From Jutongia huaianensis (GTDB lineage Bacteria > Bacillota > Clostridia > Lachnospirales > Lachnospiraceae), in contig NZ_JACRSX010000006.1 of the NCBI RefSeq assembly GCF_014384985.1, positions 62,001 to 126,000 of the forward strand: DNA of 64,000 nt, in the 5' to 3' direction. Under the pieces are notes generated by a model. The model was not told the DNA's origin, did no database searches, and saw nothing but the letters and a program-made list of their open reading frames with translations. Shown here one piece after another: positions 37,474 through 46,761 of this stretch. How positions within the stretch are numbered: the stretch's first letter is position 1; each line of letters begins with the position of its first letter. The translations under genes were made by a program, and so were the position numbers.

Positions 37474-37893
37474 ATGAAAGAGACATATAAGATGAGACGG
37501 TGGATCAGTCTCTGTCTGATCATTATATTGACAGTCTCCGGGATGTGTTTTGAACGTGTCAAGACAGATCCTGATTTTGGCGTGTCTGTTTCGGCATCCC
37601 CAGATATTCTTCGCACGCTGCAGGTACAAAACGCCGAGCAGGATATGTGCTCCCCGGATCAGCTTGGAGATTCTATGCTGCGGGGTTCTACAGAGGTATT
37701 ACGCCGGACCGTATCCGGTCAGAAGAACAGGATCTTTTCGAGAATACGTTCTCTGATCCGGCTTACCGCAACGCTTTGTGGTCTGCCAGACACGGTCTTT
37801 TTTCGGGAAGCCAGTATTACTGCAAGCAGTATTATCACATATGGTTCTGTTATCATTACATATATACATCAGCAGGACGGATCAAAGGGCTGA
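37474..37893 (+). CDS. Putative small secreted or membrane-anchored protein
   Basis: A 139-residue frame starting MKETYKMRRWISLCLIIILT has an N-terminal membrane or signal segment (residues ~9-26). A ~75-residue polar region and a second moderately hydrophobic stretch (SIITYGSVIITYIH) near the C-terminus follow. GAGGTG and a good promoter support expression. No known domain. It may be a lineage-specific exported protein. Confidence 0.55.
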   Translation: MKETYKMRRWISLCLIIILTVSGMCFERVKTDPDFGVSVSASPDILRTLQVQNAEQDMCSPDQLGDSMLRGSTEVLRRTVSGQKNRIFSRIRSLIRLTATLCGLPDTVFFREASITASSIITYGSVIITYIHQQDGSKG

Positions 37894-38111
37894 TATATGC
37901 ATAATTTCTAATGACACAGACTTCTTTTGGGAGAAAGAGGTTTCTTTCTGTATGAAAATTTCGGTATGAAAAATGAAAATAAAAATCCTCAGAAGGTATG
38001 AAATGATATAACAAAATATTTCTCTGTGACAGAAATGGAGAAGCTGTGACAGGGATGCCATTTTCATACAGAAAAAGAGGGCACTGTAAATCAGCACCCT
38101 CTCTTCTATAT

Positions 38112-38146
38112 AAAAGGCCTGCAGTCCAACAGGCTGCAGGCCTTTT
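38112..38146. terminator. Bidirectional terminator upstream of the 47-residue membrane protein
   Basis: AAAAGGCCTGCAG and CTGCAGGCCTTTT form a perfect 13-bp stem. It lies 220 bp after the secreted-protein gene and 34 bp before the next small gene. The rest of the 280-bp gap has only weaker hairpins (GAGGG/CCCTC at 38078-38102). Confidence 0.85.
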
Positions 38147-38179
38147 ATAAGCATATTGCAAAAAGAAAGGTGAATGAAA

Positions 38180-38323
38180 ATGCATATATTAGGTATGATC
38201 TTATTAGGTATCGGAGGAGCTTTTGGTATTGCACTGGTAGGAGGCACCGTTGTTGGAATGATCGGCGTGATCATCTACAAAATATACAGAAGTCTCAGAT
38301 ATCATATTTCACTGTACGATTAA
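38180..38323 (+). CDS. 47-residue membrane protein, function unknown
   Basis: A short frame MHILGMILLGIGGAFGIALV continues to ...IYKIYRSLRYHISLYD. It has one long Gly-rich hydrophobic helix (residues ~3-32) and a basic C-terminal tail. AAAGGTGA lies at proper distance; an ATG two codons upstream (38174) is too close to it. A very strong terminator follows at once. No family is recognised. Confidence 0.6.
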   Translation: MHILGMILLGIGGAFGIALVGGTVVGMIGVIIYKIYRSLRYHISLYD

Positions 38324-38341
38324 TTGTACAGATATAAAATG

Positions 38342-38399
38342 ACCCGGAAAGGAACGATATGATTTTCAACTCATATCATTCCTTTCCGGGTTTTGTTTT
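38342..38399 (+). terminator. Very strong terminator after the 47-residue membrane protein
   Basis: A ~20-bp stem (38342-38362 with 38371-38391) with one G-U or mismatch and loop TTTTCAAC is followed by TTTTGTTTT. It also lies at the 3' end of the minus-strand dehydrogenase remnant. Confidence 0.9.
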
Positions 38400-38401
38400 A
38401 C

Positions 38402-38968
38402 TTACTCAAACTTCCCGCAAGCCGTTAGTGACAAGGCAATTTTCTGATAACCGGCAAGGATCATCTCGATCGCCTTGTACCCAAACATCCTTGTGGTCTG
38501 ATTCCCTTTTGGAGAAAGGCTGGACTCTACCGCATGTACCAGTGCATCAATGGAGCTGGTCGCAAACACACCAAACGGCAGACTTTCCAGAGGCTCCGTC
38601 ACAAGGACTAGCTCCTTATCCTTAACCGGCGGGATTTTGCCGTCATAGAGATCTAAAACCGGAGATACCTCTTTGAGTGCAAACAGCTTGGAAATATCAA
38701 TGACAGTTCCACCGCCTACTGCGATCACACGCTTATGCTCTCCGTGAATATCCTTGTACATTGCCTCCACCATGTCATCCGAAGGCTCTCCCTGTCCGTA
38801 TTTTTCCTGAAAAATGACATCACATTTCAGATTCAGTTCACCAAAAAACGATTTGTAAATATATTCATTCGTTACCACCAGATCTCCTTCTCCAATCTGA
38901 AACTCCTCCGCAAAAGCGCGGACCGTATCAAAATGATAGATTTCCGGTTTGATCATTAATTCCTTCAT
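38402..38968 (-). pseudogene. Remnant of 4-hydroxybutyrate dehydrogenase (iron-type ADH)
   Basis: The frame resembles iron-containing alcohol dehydrogenases of the 4-hydroxybutyrate type: AVGGGTVIDISKLFAL (NAD loop) and FGVFATSSIDALVHAVES (metal helix). After KDKELVLV it jumps straight to EPLESLPFGVF, so the GTGSE-containing catalytic segment of roughly 45 residues is missing. It also ends after 188 residues instead of ~370, losing the second metal ligands. It cannot be a functional enzyme. It adjoins a 4-aminobutyrate aminotransferase fragment. Confidence 0.75.
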
Positions 38969-39162
38969 GTTGTACCCCCATTTCCATAAGAAAACTCATC
39001 CGTGATCACCAGTGGAGCGAGGAAACGGATAACATTTCCATAGATACCGGCACTCTCTACGATCAGACCATTTGCCGCACACTCCTGTACCAACGCTTTT
39101 ACCAGAGCCGGAACTGTTTCTACACCGTAACACCGTAAATTATCGTATTCAAAAAATAAGAA
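38965..39162 (-). pseudogene. C-terminal fragment of a 4-aminobutyrate-type aminotransferase
   Basis: ALVKALVQECAANGLIVESA and GNVIRFLAPLVITDE match the C-terminal end of class III aminotransferases such as GabT. The preceding ~350 residues, including the PLP lysine, are absent. The sequence upstream to 39240 (QGEVLFSGSQYPWRQGFL) is unrelated. Together with the dehydrogenase remnant it suggests loss of a GABA-to-4-hydroxybutyrate pathway. Confidence 0.7.
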
Positions 39163-39241
39163 GCCTTGTCTCCATGGATACTGCGATCCAGAAAACAAGA
39201 CTTCTCCTTGCCTTTTATATGAATGATGTCCGTCCTTATCT

Positions 39242-40087
39242 TTAAGCCTTTGTGTCCTCAGCATAATAAGCCGCATACGCATCCTGAAGCTTCTTTAAAA
39301 GCTCCGGAGCCTTGCCGCCCACCGGCTTTCCATCCAGCTCAACAGCCTGTGTACAGAGTCCGCCGGAACTGCTGACGATCACCTCGTCTGCCTCTGCAAG
39401 CTCCTGCATGGTAAATGGTGCCTCTTTGGTTGGGATTCCATTCTGCTCTGCAAGCATCAGCAGATGCTTCAATGTAATACCCGGCAGGATCAGATTATCC
39501 CTTGGCGGAGTACACAATACCCCATCCTTGATCATCAGAATATTACTGTGGGCGCATTCTGTCACACGGTCTCCCCTGTGGAATACCGTCTCCTGACAGC
39601 CCTGCTCCATACAACGCTGATATGCAATGACACTTGGAATCAGATTTAACGTCTTAATATTGCAGTGAAGGAAACGGGTGTCCTCCATAGAGATCAGACG
39701 GAATGTCTGGTCAAACGGAATCAGCTCACAAGGCACCGTAAAGATCATCAGATTCGGCTTTACCTCCTTCGGCGGAAACTTATGATCACGGGGTGCCGTT
39801 CCACGGGAGCACTGCCAGTAAAGCATACCATGGTCATTATCATTGGCATCAATACATTTCTGAAGCTCGGCAACCAGCTTCTCCCTTGGCATATCAAACG
39901 GGATTTCCAACAGCCTGCAGCTATTATAGAAACGATCCAGATGATCCTTCTCACCAAAGATCTTATTGTTGGCAAATGTGGTGGCATCATAGCAACCATC
40001 TCCAAAATAAACCGCGCGGTCCAACATCGGAATTTTCATTTCCTCCAGTGCGCCAATCTCTCCATTATAATATCCTACATTTTGCAT
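39242..40087 (-). CDS. Class IV aminotransferase, D-amino acid type
   Basis: A PLP enzyme of the D-alanine/branched-chain aminotransferase fold. The 281 residues include RAVYFGDGCYDATTF, the PLP lysine in HCNIKTLNLIPSVIA (near 148) and ECAHSNILMIKDGVL.PGITL. The best match by motifs is D-amino acid aminotransferase, but 4-amino-4-deoxychorismate lyase or ilvE-like activity cannot be excluded. AAGGAG precedes 40085-40087. It is co-directional with the transporter upstream. Confidence 0.82.
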   Translation of the reverse strand: MQNVGYYNGEIGALEEMKIPMLDRAVYFGDGCYDATTFANNKIFGEKDHLDRFYNSCRLLEIPFDMPREKLVAELQKCIDANDNDHGMLYWQCSRGTAPRDHKFPPKEVKPNLMIFTVPCELIPFDQTFRLISMEDTRFLHCNIKTLNLIPSVIAYQRCMEQGCQETVFHRGDRVTECAHSNILMIKDGVLCTPPRDNLILPGITLKHLLMLAEQNGIPTKEAPFTMQELAEADEVIVSSSGGLCTQAVELDGKPVGGKAPELLKKLQDAYAAYYAEDTKA

Positions 40088-40131
40088 ATCTATTTCTCCT
40101 TCCATTCCAAAATATCTCATGATGCTTCCAC

Positions 40132-41274
40132 TTATTTATTCCAGTTGCGGATAATACGGTAGCCGCCTACCAGCAATGTCGGAAGCAGATAGAACAGGAT
40201 AAAACCGTATGACAGGTAGGTATATCCCTGCTCGATCAATGTTACTACACCGATTCTGGAAAGGATCAGTGCTCCAATCAGTGTCGCCACTGTAACAATA
40301 CCTCTCTTGGCATCAGTCAGTTTGGCAGCCCCCTTCTCCTCCAGAGCCACATCAAAACGATCAATGATCATGTGAATACATCCGGTCGCTGTCTCAACCA
40401 ATGTCCATCCCATAACGATACTAAATACCGCCAGAAGCACCGGACCTCCATGTACCGCCTTGATCATTTCCACCCAAGGTGTTGCAACATCTGCACCGAC
40501 AATAGAAGTATCTCCATAAAAGCACATCATTGCGAAATAAGAAAGGAACCACGGAATAACCATCAAAAGACCGGCGATCATACCGGAAATGAACGTCTCT
40601 TTCCTCTTGGTCTGACGTGTCAGCGAAAACATTCCCATAGGAATGGAATTGATATTGTAAGCCACATATAAAATACCTGTATAAATGCACAGAGGAATTG
40701 TCACAGAACCATCATACGCACTGGTATCCATCGTAGAAAATACCTTCGGAATATTGCTTCCCTTATTTACAATAACAAGGATCGTAAATAAAATATAGCC
40801 TCCATACAAAAGAATCGTTCCCACGGATTCAAACTTTTCGATCAGTTTGGAACCCTTGAAATTCAAAAATCCACAGATCAGCACGATCACAACAGATCCC
40901 AGAATATTCGGCATACCTGCCTGTTCAAAAATACTTCCCGTCGCCGCCGCCATAACCGCGATCAGCAGGATGGCGATCAATACCGTCAGAATATCCATCA
41001 CCGGCCACAATGGTCCGATCACCTTCTGGATATAATTCTTGTAATCATACACCTTGTAAATACGGCAGATCTCAAAGGTCAGAAATGCAAAAAGCGCAAA
41101 CCCGATCCCAATAGTAAGTCCGGCGATCCATCCCATACTTCCAAACTTTGCTCCATAAGAATAGATCTCACGGCCGGTCGCATAGCCTCCGCCGATCAAT
41201 ACAGACTGCAGCAGCACACCCGGCAGAACATAGCGGGCATACTTTCCTTCATAAAAATTTTTCAGTTTTCCCAT
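40132..41274 (-). CDS. YkvI-type membrane transporter
   Basis: A 380-residue integral membrane protein with about 10-11 helices, related to the YkvI family within the APC/LeuT-like transporters. Typical is the early LIGGGYATGREIYSYGAKFG motif, an unwound TM1-like segment. Substrate unknown; linkage with an aminotransferase suggests an amino acid. It is divergent from the LysR gene, with overlapping promoters. Confidence 0.8.
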   Translation of the reverse strand: MGKLKNFYEGKYARYVLPGVLLQSVLIGGGYATGREIYSYGAKFGSMGWIAGLTIGIGFALFAFLTFEICRIYKVYDYKNYIQKVIGPLWPVMDILTVLIAILLIAVMAAATGSIFEQAGMPNILGSVVIVLICGFLNFKGSKLIEKFESVGTILLYGGYILFTILVIVNKGSNIPKVFSTMDTSAYDGSVTIPLCIYTGILYVAYNINSIPMGMFSLTRQTKRKETFISGMIAGLLMVIPWFLSYFAMMCFYGDTSIVGADVATPWVEMIKAVHGGPVLLAVFSIVMGWTLVETATGCIHMIIDRFDVALEEKGAAKLTDAKRGIVTVATLIGALILSRIGVVTLIEQGYTYLSYGFILFYLLPTLLVGGYRIIRNWNK

Positions 41275-41309
41275 AATTTTCTCACTTTCTTTCGTAATAT
41301 CTTTTCTAA

Positions 41310-41339
41310 ATTATAAGACAATTTTATCTGACTTGCCAA
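41310..41339 (-). promoter_or_regulatory. Promoter of the transporter-aminotransferase genes
   Basis: TTGGCA (41334-41339), 18-base spacer, TATAAT (41310-41315) on the minus strand. The -35 overlaps that of the divergent LysR promoter. Confidence 0.7.
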
Positions 41340-41354
41340 TATGATTATCAGATA
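41325..41354. promoter_or_regulatory. Candidate LysR operator
   Basis: The perfect inverted repeat TATCTGA (41325-41331) / TCAGATA (41348-41354) spans both divergent -35 boxes, where a LysR protein would repress itself and control the transporter. Confidence 0.55.
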
Positions 41355-41361
41355 TTATAAT
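41333..41361 (+). promoter_or_regulatory. Promoter of the LysR regulator gene
   Basis: TTGCCA (41333-41338), 17-base spacer, TATAAT (41356-41361), 29 bp before the start codon. Confidence 0.7.
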
Positions 41362-41390
41362 AAGTTAATCTTATTACAGGGGGCGTATTT

Positions 41391-42302
41391 ATGAATTTAA
41401 AACAGTTAGAATATTTTATTGCCGTGGCAGAATTATTAAGCTTTACAAAAGCCGCCAAAAAATGCTATATCTCCCAGACAGCCATCACGCTGCAGATCCA
41501 GTCTCTGGAAAAGCGTCTGGGAGTTTCGCTGTTTATCCGGGACAAGCATCATGTAGAGCTTACCGCCGCCGGAAAGGTCTATCTCAACGAAGCCCGTGCC
41601 ATCCTGATCCGTGCTGAGGAGGCTGCCAAGCTGGCACGTACCGCCTCTGAAGGTGTTACCGGCGAGCTTTCCGTTGGTTTTATCCGTGGTTATGAGCAGA
41701 GCCGCTTTTCGGAGACTCTGCGCACCTTCCGGGAGGCTTATCCTAATATTTCCCTCCACCTGATCCGCGATAACATGAGCGCCCTGTATCATCATCTGGA
41801 AGATAACAGCTGCGATATTGTCCTGAATCTTTCTCTCGCCGCACAGGGCTACGAGAATATGACACACCGATTTCTCAAGCGTTTTCCTCTGATGGCAGTG
41901 CTCTATCCCGGTCATCCTCTGTCCGGTCACAATCACCTTTCCTATCAGGATCTGGCACAGGAGGATTTTATTATTATGCAGCCCCATGGACGTGCCACAG
42001 ACGAAGCGGAAGAGGTGCTCCTCTGCTATAACCGCGGCGGCTTCATTCCTCACATTATCAGCCGTGACCGCGAAGTACAGACCGTACTTCTAGAGGTCTC
42101 TGCCGGCTTCGGCATCGCAATTCTGCCGGAATATGCCGTCCGCTACTACTACAACGCCCGAAATCTCATTATTCTTCCTTTGCTGCGAAGCGATGGCACA
42201 CCGGAGGAGGTGGATTTTGAGATTATCTGGAAAACAGAAAACAGCAATCCTTCCATCGAAAAACTGCTGCAGTGGATGGAAACCCACGATTATACGGAAT
42301 AG
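41391..42302 (+). CDS. LysR-family transcriptional regulator
   Basis: A 303-residue regulator with the N-terminal winged helix (LEYFIAVAELLSFTKAAKKC, recognition helix TAITLQIQSLEKRLG) and a C-terminal periplasmic-binding-type effector domain (residues ~90-300). It is divergent from the YkvI-type transporter, its probable target. Effector unknown, possibly an amino acid or keto acid. Confidence 0.93.
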   Translation: MNLKQLEYFIAVAELLSFTKAAKKCYISQTAITLQIQSLEKRLGVSLFIRDKHHVELTAAGKVYLNEARAILIRAEEAAKLARTASEGVTGELSVGFIRGYEQSRFSETLRTFREAYPNISLHLIRDNMSALYHHLEDNSCDIVLNLSLAAQGYENMTHRFLKRFPLMAVLYPGHPLSGHNHLSYQDLAQEDFIIMQPHGRATDEAEEVLLCYNRGGFIPHIISRDREVQTVLLEVSAGFGIAILPEYAVRYYYNARNLIILPLLRSDGTPEEVDFEIIWKTENSNPSIEKLLQWMETHDYTE

Positions 42303-42372
42303 ACACCGGAAACGCTTTTCCCGCTTCTCTCCGGACTGCTCTGCCGCAGGAGGATCTGCTGTGATCTTCTCA

Positions 42373-43809
42373 CTACGGCTTCGGACGGATCACTTCAAAA
42401 GCCCCATACAGATCTAAAGTTCCATAGCCCCACTCCTCATTTGGAAATGCTCTGCCCGACCGGTTTGCTCCGCGGATCAGATATTTCTGAACTCCCACAC
42501 TATCCATATTGATATCATTTTCTCTGACAATCCCCCATTCTGCCAGCAATACTGCCGCTCCTGCCGTGACCGCAGCCGCCGCACTGGAGCCGGTCCGGTA
42601 ACCGTAGCGCGGTGTGGCATCTCCTGCAGAAATCATGACATTTCCCTGTCTCGGCAGGGGACCAAAAATATTGATGCCCGGTGCCGCAATGTCTGGCACG
42701 ACTTCTCCCCGCCAGTTATAGCCGCGGCTTGCATCCGCCACCACGCTGCGGTTCGCTCCATCATAATCAGAAACAGCAATGATCTGGGAATTATTCGCAG
42801 GATCACATATGGTAATGTTAGGATCCGGACGCAGAAAATATGTCCCCTGCCGGATAAAATCCCGGATTGGAAGCCACATATCGAACTGCAGCGGAATGTC
42901 CGTCTCATTAAATACCCGAATGCGCCAGATGCCCTCCTCCGGTCCAAAAAAACGGATACGGACACATTCATCCCCGCTTTCAAAGGACACCAGAAGATAA
43001 TCAATATAAACCACAGTCTTCTCCAGCAGGAATCGGATCACCTGGCGTTCCCCGACTCTGGCATATGTCCTGCCACTGTATTCGCCACCGGGAGAGATCA
43101 GCCCCACCGAACAAAGCCCCGGAGCCTTGCACCACAGCTCTGTGGTGAATCCATCCTCCCGGCTGCCCACCCGGAGCTCCACATCTGTCTCCTGCCTTGC
43201 CCCCAGTTCCTCCTGATGAAAATGATGGGATGTATTTCCTTCATTGCCGCATGCCGCCACCACGATAAATCCCCGCAGATTCCCGTAGGACTGTAAAACC
43301 TCGCCCAGGGCCCCGCCCCGGTAATGACTCCCCAGACTGGTTCCCATTCCGATGCATACCACCATAGGCCTTCTTCTCCGGTATGCAATTCTCGCCAGGT
43401 AACGCACCCCCAGCATAATATCGTTTTCCATATAACAGGGCACATCCCCTGTAATTCCATAATATTCCCGAATATTTTCTTTGGCCTCCTTGCATTTGAC
43501 CACCACAAGCTCCGACAGAGGGGCAATCCCCGAAAACTCTCTCTCCACATCCTCATTGCCGCATGCCACTCCCGCCAGAAAGGTGCCATGTCCTTCGGTA
43601 TCCCTGCTTGGTACGATATCAAAAGGATTCTCCGCCTGTAATGCCCGGTTAATAGCTTTCCTTGCGTATTCCGTCCCATAGGAAAGCTCCTCCGGAAGAT
43701 TTCCTTCCTGTCCGGAATCCGGGACATACGGTATACTCTGATCCCAGATGGAATAGATCCGGCTGCTTCCATCGGCATTCAAAAAAGAGGGGTGTGTGTA
43801 ATCAATCCC
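42373..43809 (-). pseudogene. C-terminal part of an interrupted Csp-like subtilase
   Basis: This frame begins, without a start codon, at the codons for GIDYTHPSFLNADG. These directly follow the catalytic Asp-Thr-Gly of clostridial Csp-type S8 proteases. It contains the catalytic His (DTEGHGTFLAGVACG), the oxyanion region and the catalytic Ser (TGSSAAAAVTAGAA). The missing N-terminal prodomain and catalytic Asp lie in the 49062-49394 fragment, so the gene was split. Three terminator-like hairpins just upstream would prevent expression from the left-over promoter. The body is otherwise free of stops, suggesting a recent event. Confidence 0.8.
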
Positions 43810-43813
43810 CTCT
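43780..43813 (-). terminator. Terminator-like hairpin within the split subtilase junction
   Basis: AGAGGGG/CCCCTCT (43807-43813 with 43786-43792) is followed by TTTTTTG on the minus strand, the last of three near-consecutive terminators. Confidence 0.6.
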
Positions 43814-43823
43814 GGTGTGTGTT

Positions 43824-43856
43824 AAAACAAAAAAGGGCAAAACCAGCGTTTTGCCC
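43824..43856 (-). terminator. Second terminator after the transglutaminase gene
   Basis: GGGCAAAAC/GTTTTGCCC perfect stem with loop GCTG, then TTTTTTGTTTT on the minus strand. It is nearly a duplicate of the one at 43919-43949. Confidence 0.9.
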
Positions 43857-43918
43857 TCCAAGAATTGCTTCGCAATTCTCGTTGGCTTCCCTCTACGCTA
43901 CGAGCATTTTCCTATACA

Positions 43919-43949
43919 CCAAAAAAGGCAAAACCTGCGTCTTGCCCTT
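43919..43949 (-). terminator. First terminator after the transglutaminase gene
   Basis: GGCAAGAC/GTTTTGCC (one G-U pair) with loop GCAG, then TTTTTT. It begins a few bases past the transglutaminase stop; the region up to the second copy also holds AGAATTGC/GCAATTCT. Confidence 0.85.
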
Positions 43950-43953
43950 TTAT

Positions 43954-46752
43954 CTATTTCCGCTGCCAGCCCCGGATCACAACCGCATAAATTCTTCTCC
44001 GGGTCTTTGCCGAAGAAACCGCCCCCCGTTTAACACCACGGATCAGACGGACACATTCCCGAATCTCTTCCTTCGTACCACTCTCCCTGTCAAAGCGTGC
44101 TTTCTCCAACTGACGATAATACTTCTCAATCAATCCATCCTCCAGACCCTTCGGATAGATCTGTCCCAAAAGTCGGATATATTCCTGATCTGTCATCTGT
44201 CCCGGTCTGCCGAAGCCACAGCAGTGAAGCATCTGTTCCAGCTGCCGGTTCATCTCCAGCAGATATGCCCCTGCTCCATGGCATCTTTTCAGACGGCGTC
44301 TCCTGTGAAGCCGCTGGCTGTACCAGAGCAGCCAGATTACAAATACGATTGCCGCAGCGACCGTTGTTTTTATAAGAACAGCCCTAAGCTCCGGCGAAAT
44401 CACATCCGGATGCTTTGTCTGTTTTTCCCCGCCGCCGGCATCCGAAGTGGCATCACCGTTTCCTTTTCCGTTTTCAGAAAGATCACCGGAATCATCCGGA
44501 AGGTCTGTCTCCTGTGGTTTGTCCGTTTTTTTCGGTTTCCTGGTCACTTCCGGCTCTGCTGTATCGGAAGCCGCCTTTTGTGTACTCTCCGGATCATCTT
44601 GCAAAAACGCATCATCCCCATCCGTATCATTTTTATTTAACGACGGATCCTGATTATTATTCAGACCACCAGACGAAGAACCTGTGACCCTTGCTGCTCC
44701 CGGCGTCATATCCGCCACGATCCAGCCTGCACCTAAGCTATAAACCTCCGTCCACGCATGGGCTTCCAGATCCGGCACCTTTGCCGTATAGGTTCCATCC
44801 CCATTGTCCACAAAATCGGACGCTGGCACACGATATCCCGATACATATCGCGCAGGTACCCCCATAGCACGAAACAGCACTGCTCCGGCAGTAGCATAAT
44901 GTTCACAATATCCTTTCCTCTGTACGAAAAGAAAATTTTCCACATAGTCCGTTCCGATTTCTTTCATCTTTAACTGCTGGCTGTACTCTGTAATCTGTCC
45001 AAGATAACTTCGCAGATCATCAATAACAGCACTGGCTGTTGAAGTATAAAACGATTCATCTGTACTGCTTGTCAAAGTAACATAATTGTATTTCAGAATT
45101 TTCTTTGCAAGCGCCTTTGTTTTAGAAAGTCCCATCTGAGGAAGCTGCAGATCCTCATTCATAATATACTGATAATATCTTCCAAGATTCCGGTCTGAAA
45201 CCTGTATATAATTGCTTGATCCTCCGATCAGCGGGTTATCAGCATCCCCCGTAGTTACTTTTCTTACTTTGTAAGATCCGTCTTCCATATTATAAAAAAG
45301 CATATCTCCACTGTTGAGTGTACCATCCGGGCTGTCCTCGTCACCCTGTTCATAATATGGGACATATCCTTTCTGGAGCAGGTCCGCATTTCCCATCATA
45401 TATGAGGTTTCCCTGTCTGTCTTCTGCGTTGTGATCTCATAGCTTTTAACATCATCACTTCGACGGAATCCCCTGTCGTGATCCAGCATCAGAGTTCCCA
45501 TAGATTTATTGCTTAGTTTCGAGTAATACGGAAAATAAGCAAAGGTCGTATTATTGTCCTTTGCATATTCTATTTTCATTGTAGCTGCATTTTTCTTTCC
45601 CAGCTTCTCGGAATTTTCTAACACATCATCAAGGGATTTGTCACTCTTATTAACAACGGAATACACCTGATACTCCGTATAATCCTGTGTAAAAAGCTGA
45701 TAACATTTCTCCGAATCAAAATAACTGTCGAGCTTATCCTTCCTTGGATTACTCCATTTACCGTTTTCGTATTTGGTACCGATAAAGCCCCGCAGATAAA
45801 TATCTTCCTCCGGTTTCTCGTCCATCGTAATGGTCAGCACCGTTTTCCCTGTGTAATTCGGAGAAGAATTGGTCATAATTCCCGGCTGCTCAACCCCCAG
45901 CAGATCCTGCAGCTTCTGTACCAGCTTTACGCCAAAATCCGTAATTTCGCTTTCTGCCTTATGCTGCACTTTTAAAAGCTTTTCCTCTCCCTGTAACGCT
46001 TTATCCTTCGTGGCTATGGAAACTCTGGCTCCCACGCCGAAAATGGCCAGTATGCACATAAGCATCGCCGGATAAAACAGCCAGTGACGCACCCCGGCCA
46101 CACTGATCTGACGAAAATGTCTGGAGCCGCCCTTATGATGCCCGTCTACGCACATCTGCACCCCCAAAATACCTGCCATTAACAGGATCATCGCCGGAAT
46201 CGTTGGTGTCTTTCCCAAAAGCAGCCCCGCTGCCACCAGCAGTGCCGGTGGCAGTGTTCCCAGAAACATTCCGTGACGGTGCACAAAGGCTCTGGACATC
46301 AGAAGTCCCGACAACAGCTCCAGATCCAGCAAAAGCCAGGTTCCACTGGCTCCGTGACGAGATGCTTCATAGGGATTAAATGCTCCCTTCATCTGATAGT
46401 AATACACACTCTGCCGATATGCCACCGCATCCCGCAATGTCACGAAATCCTTCTGCAAGTGTCCCATATATCGGATAGACAAAATCCCCCATACAAGCAA
46501 TGTAAGCATCAAAAGAAAAGCGGCTGCCGGATATTTGATCACCGGTATTTTGAAACGATATTTCACGCGGTATTCTATCCGGCGAAATGGTGCTGCCGCC
46601 AGAAAGGAAAACCACAGTGATGCCACAGCCAGTGCCACCGCAAATTTATATAAACTTCCTGCTTTCAGGAATGCAGAATACACACAGAGATGCATTCCAA
46701 AAAGCAGCATGAAAAGACAGATCCCCTGCATAATAAACGGTTTTCTTTTCAC
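43954..46752 (-). CDS. Transglutaminase-like membrane protein of the DUF3488 type
   Basis: It probably works with MoxR and DUF58 at the membrane. From GTG at 46750-46752 (GGGGG upstream) it has 932 residues. About seven N-terminal helices (residues ~5-270) precede a large extracellular part. The transglutaminase core has Cys in RKGYCEHYATAGAVLFRAMG, then the His in LEAHAWTEVY and the Asp in VADMTPGA, so the catalytic triad is intact. A Ser/Thr/Asp-rich spacer (~745-830), one more helix and a DUF4129-like tail follow. A frame open to 46881 crosses tandem repeats and is rejected. Confidence 0.88.
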   Translation of the reverse strand: MKRKPFIMQGICLFMLLFGMHLCVYSAFLKAGSLYKFAVALAVASLWFSFLAAAPFRRIEYRVKYRFKIPVIKYPAAAFLLMLTLLVWGILSIRYMGHLQKDFVTLRDAVAYRQSVYYYQMKGAFNPYEASRHGASGTWLLLDLELLSGLLMSRAFVHRHGMFLGTLPPALLVAAGLLLGKTPTIPAMILLMAGILGVQMCVDGHHKGGSRHFRQISVAGVRHWLFYPAMLMCILAIFGVGARVSIATKDKALQGEEKLLKVQHKAESEITDFGVKLVQKLQDLLGVEQPGIMTNSSPNYTGKTVLTITMDEKPEEDIYLRGFIGTKYENGKWSNPRKDKLDSYFDSEKCYQLFTQDYTEYQVYSVVNKSDKSLDDVLENSEKLGKKNAATMKIEYAKDNNTTFAYFPYYSKLSNKSMGTLMLDHDRGFRRSDDVKSYEITTQKTDRETSYMMGNADLLQKGYVPYYEQGDEDSPDGTLNSGDMLFYNMEDGSYKVRKVTTGDADNPLIGGSSNYIQVSDRNLGRYYQYIMNEDLQLPQMGLSKTKALAKKILKYNYVTLTSSTDESFYTSTASAVIDDLRSYLGQITEYSQQLKMKEIGTDYVENFLFVQRKGYCEHYATAGAVLFRAMGVPARYVSGYRVPASDFVDNGDGTYTAKVPDLEAHAWTEVYSLGAGWIVADMTPGAARVTGSSSGGLNNNQDPSLNKNDTDGDDAFLQDDPESTQKAASDTAEPEVTRKPKKTDKPQETDLPDDSGDLSENGKGNGDATSDAGGGEKQTKHPDVISPELRAVLIKTTVAAAIVFVIWLLWYSQRLHRRRRLKRCHGAGAYLLEMNRQLEQMLHCCGFGRPGQMTDQEYIRLLGQIYPKGLEDGLIEKYYRQLEKARFDRESGTKEEIRECVRLIRGVKRGAVSSAKTRRRIYAVVIRGWQRK

Positions 46753-46761
46753 AGTAATCCC

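Noticed and set aside
37882..38274. 130-codon minus-strand frame opposite the 47-residue membrane protein
   Set aside because: Crosses a strong terminator, no ribosome-binding site and no familiar composition.
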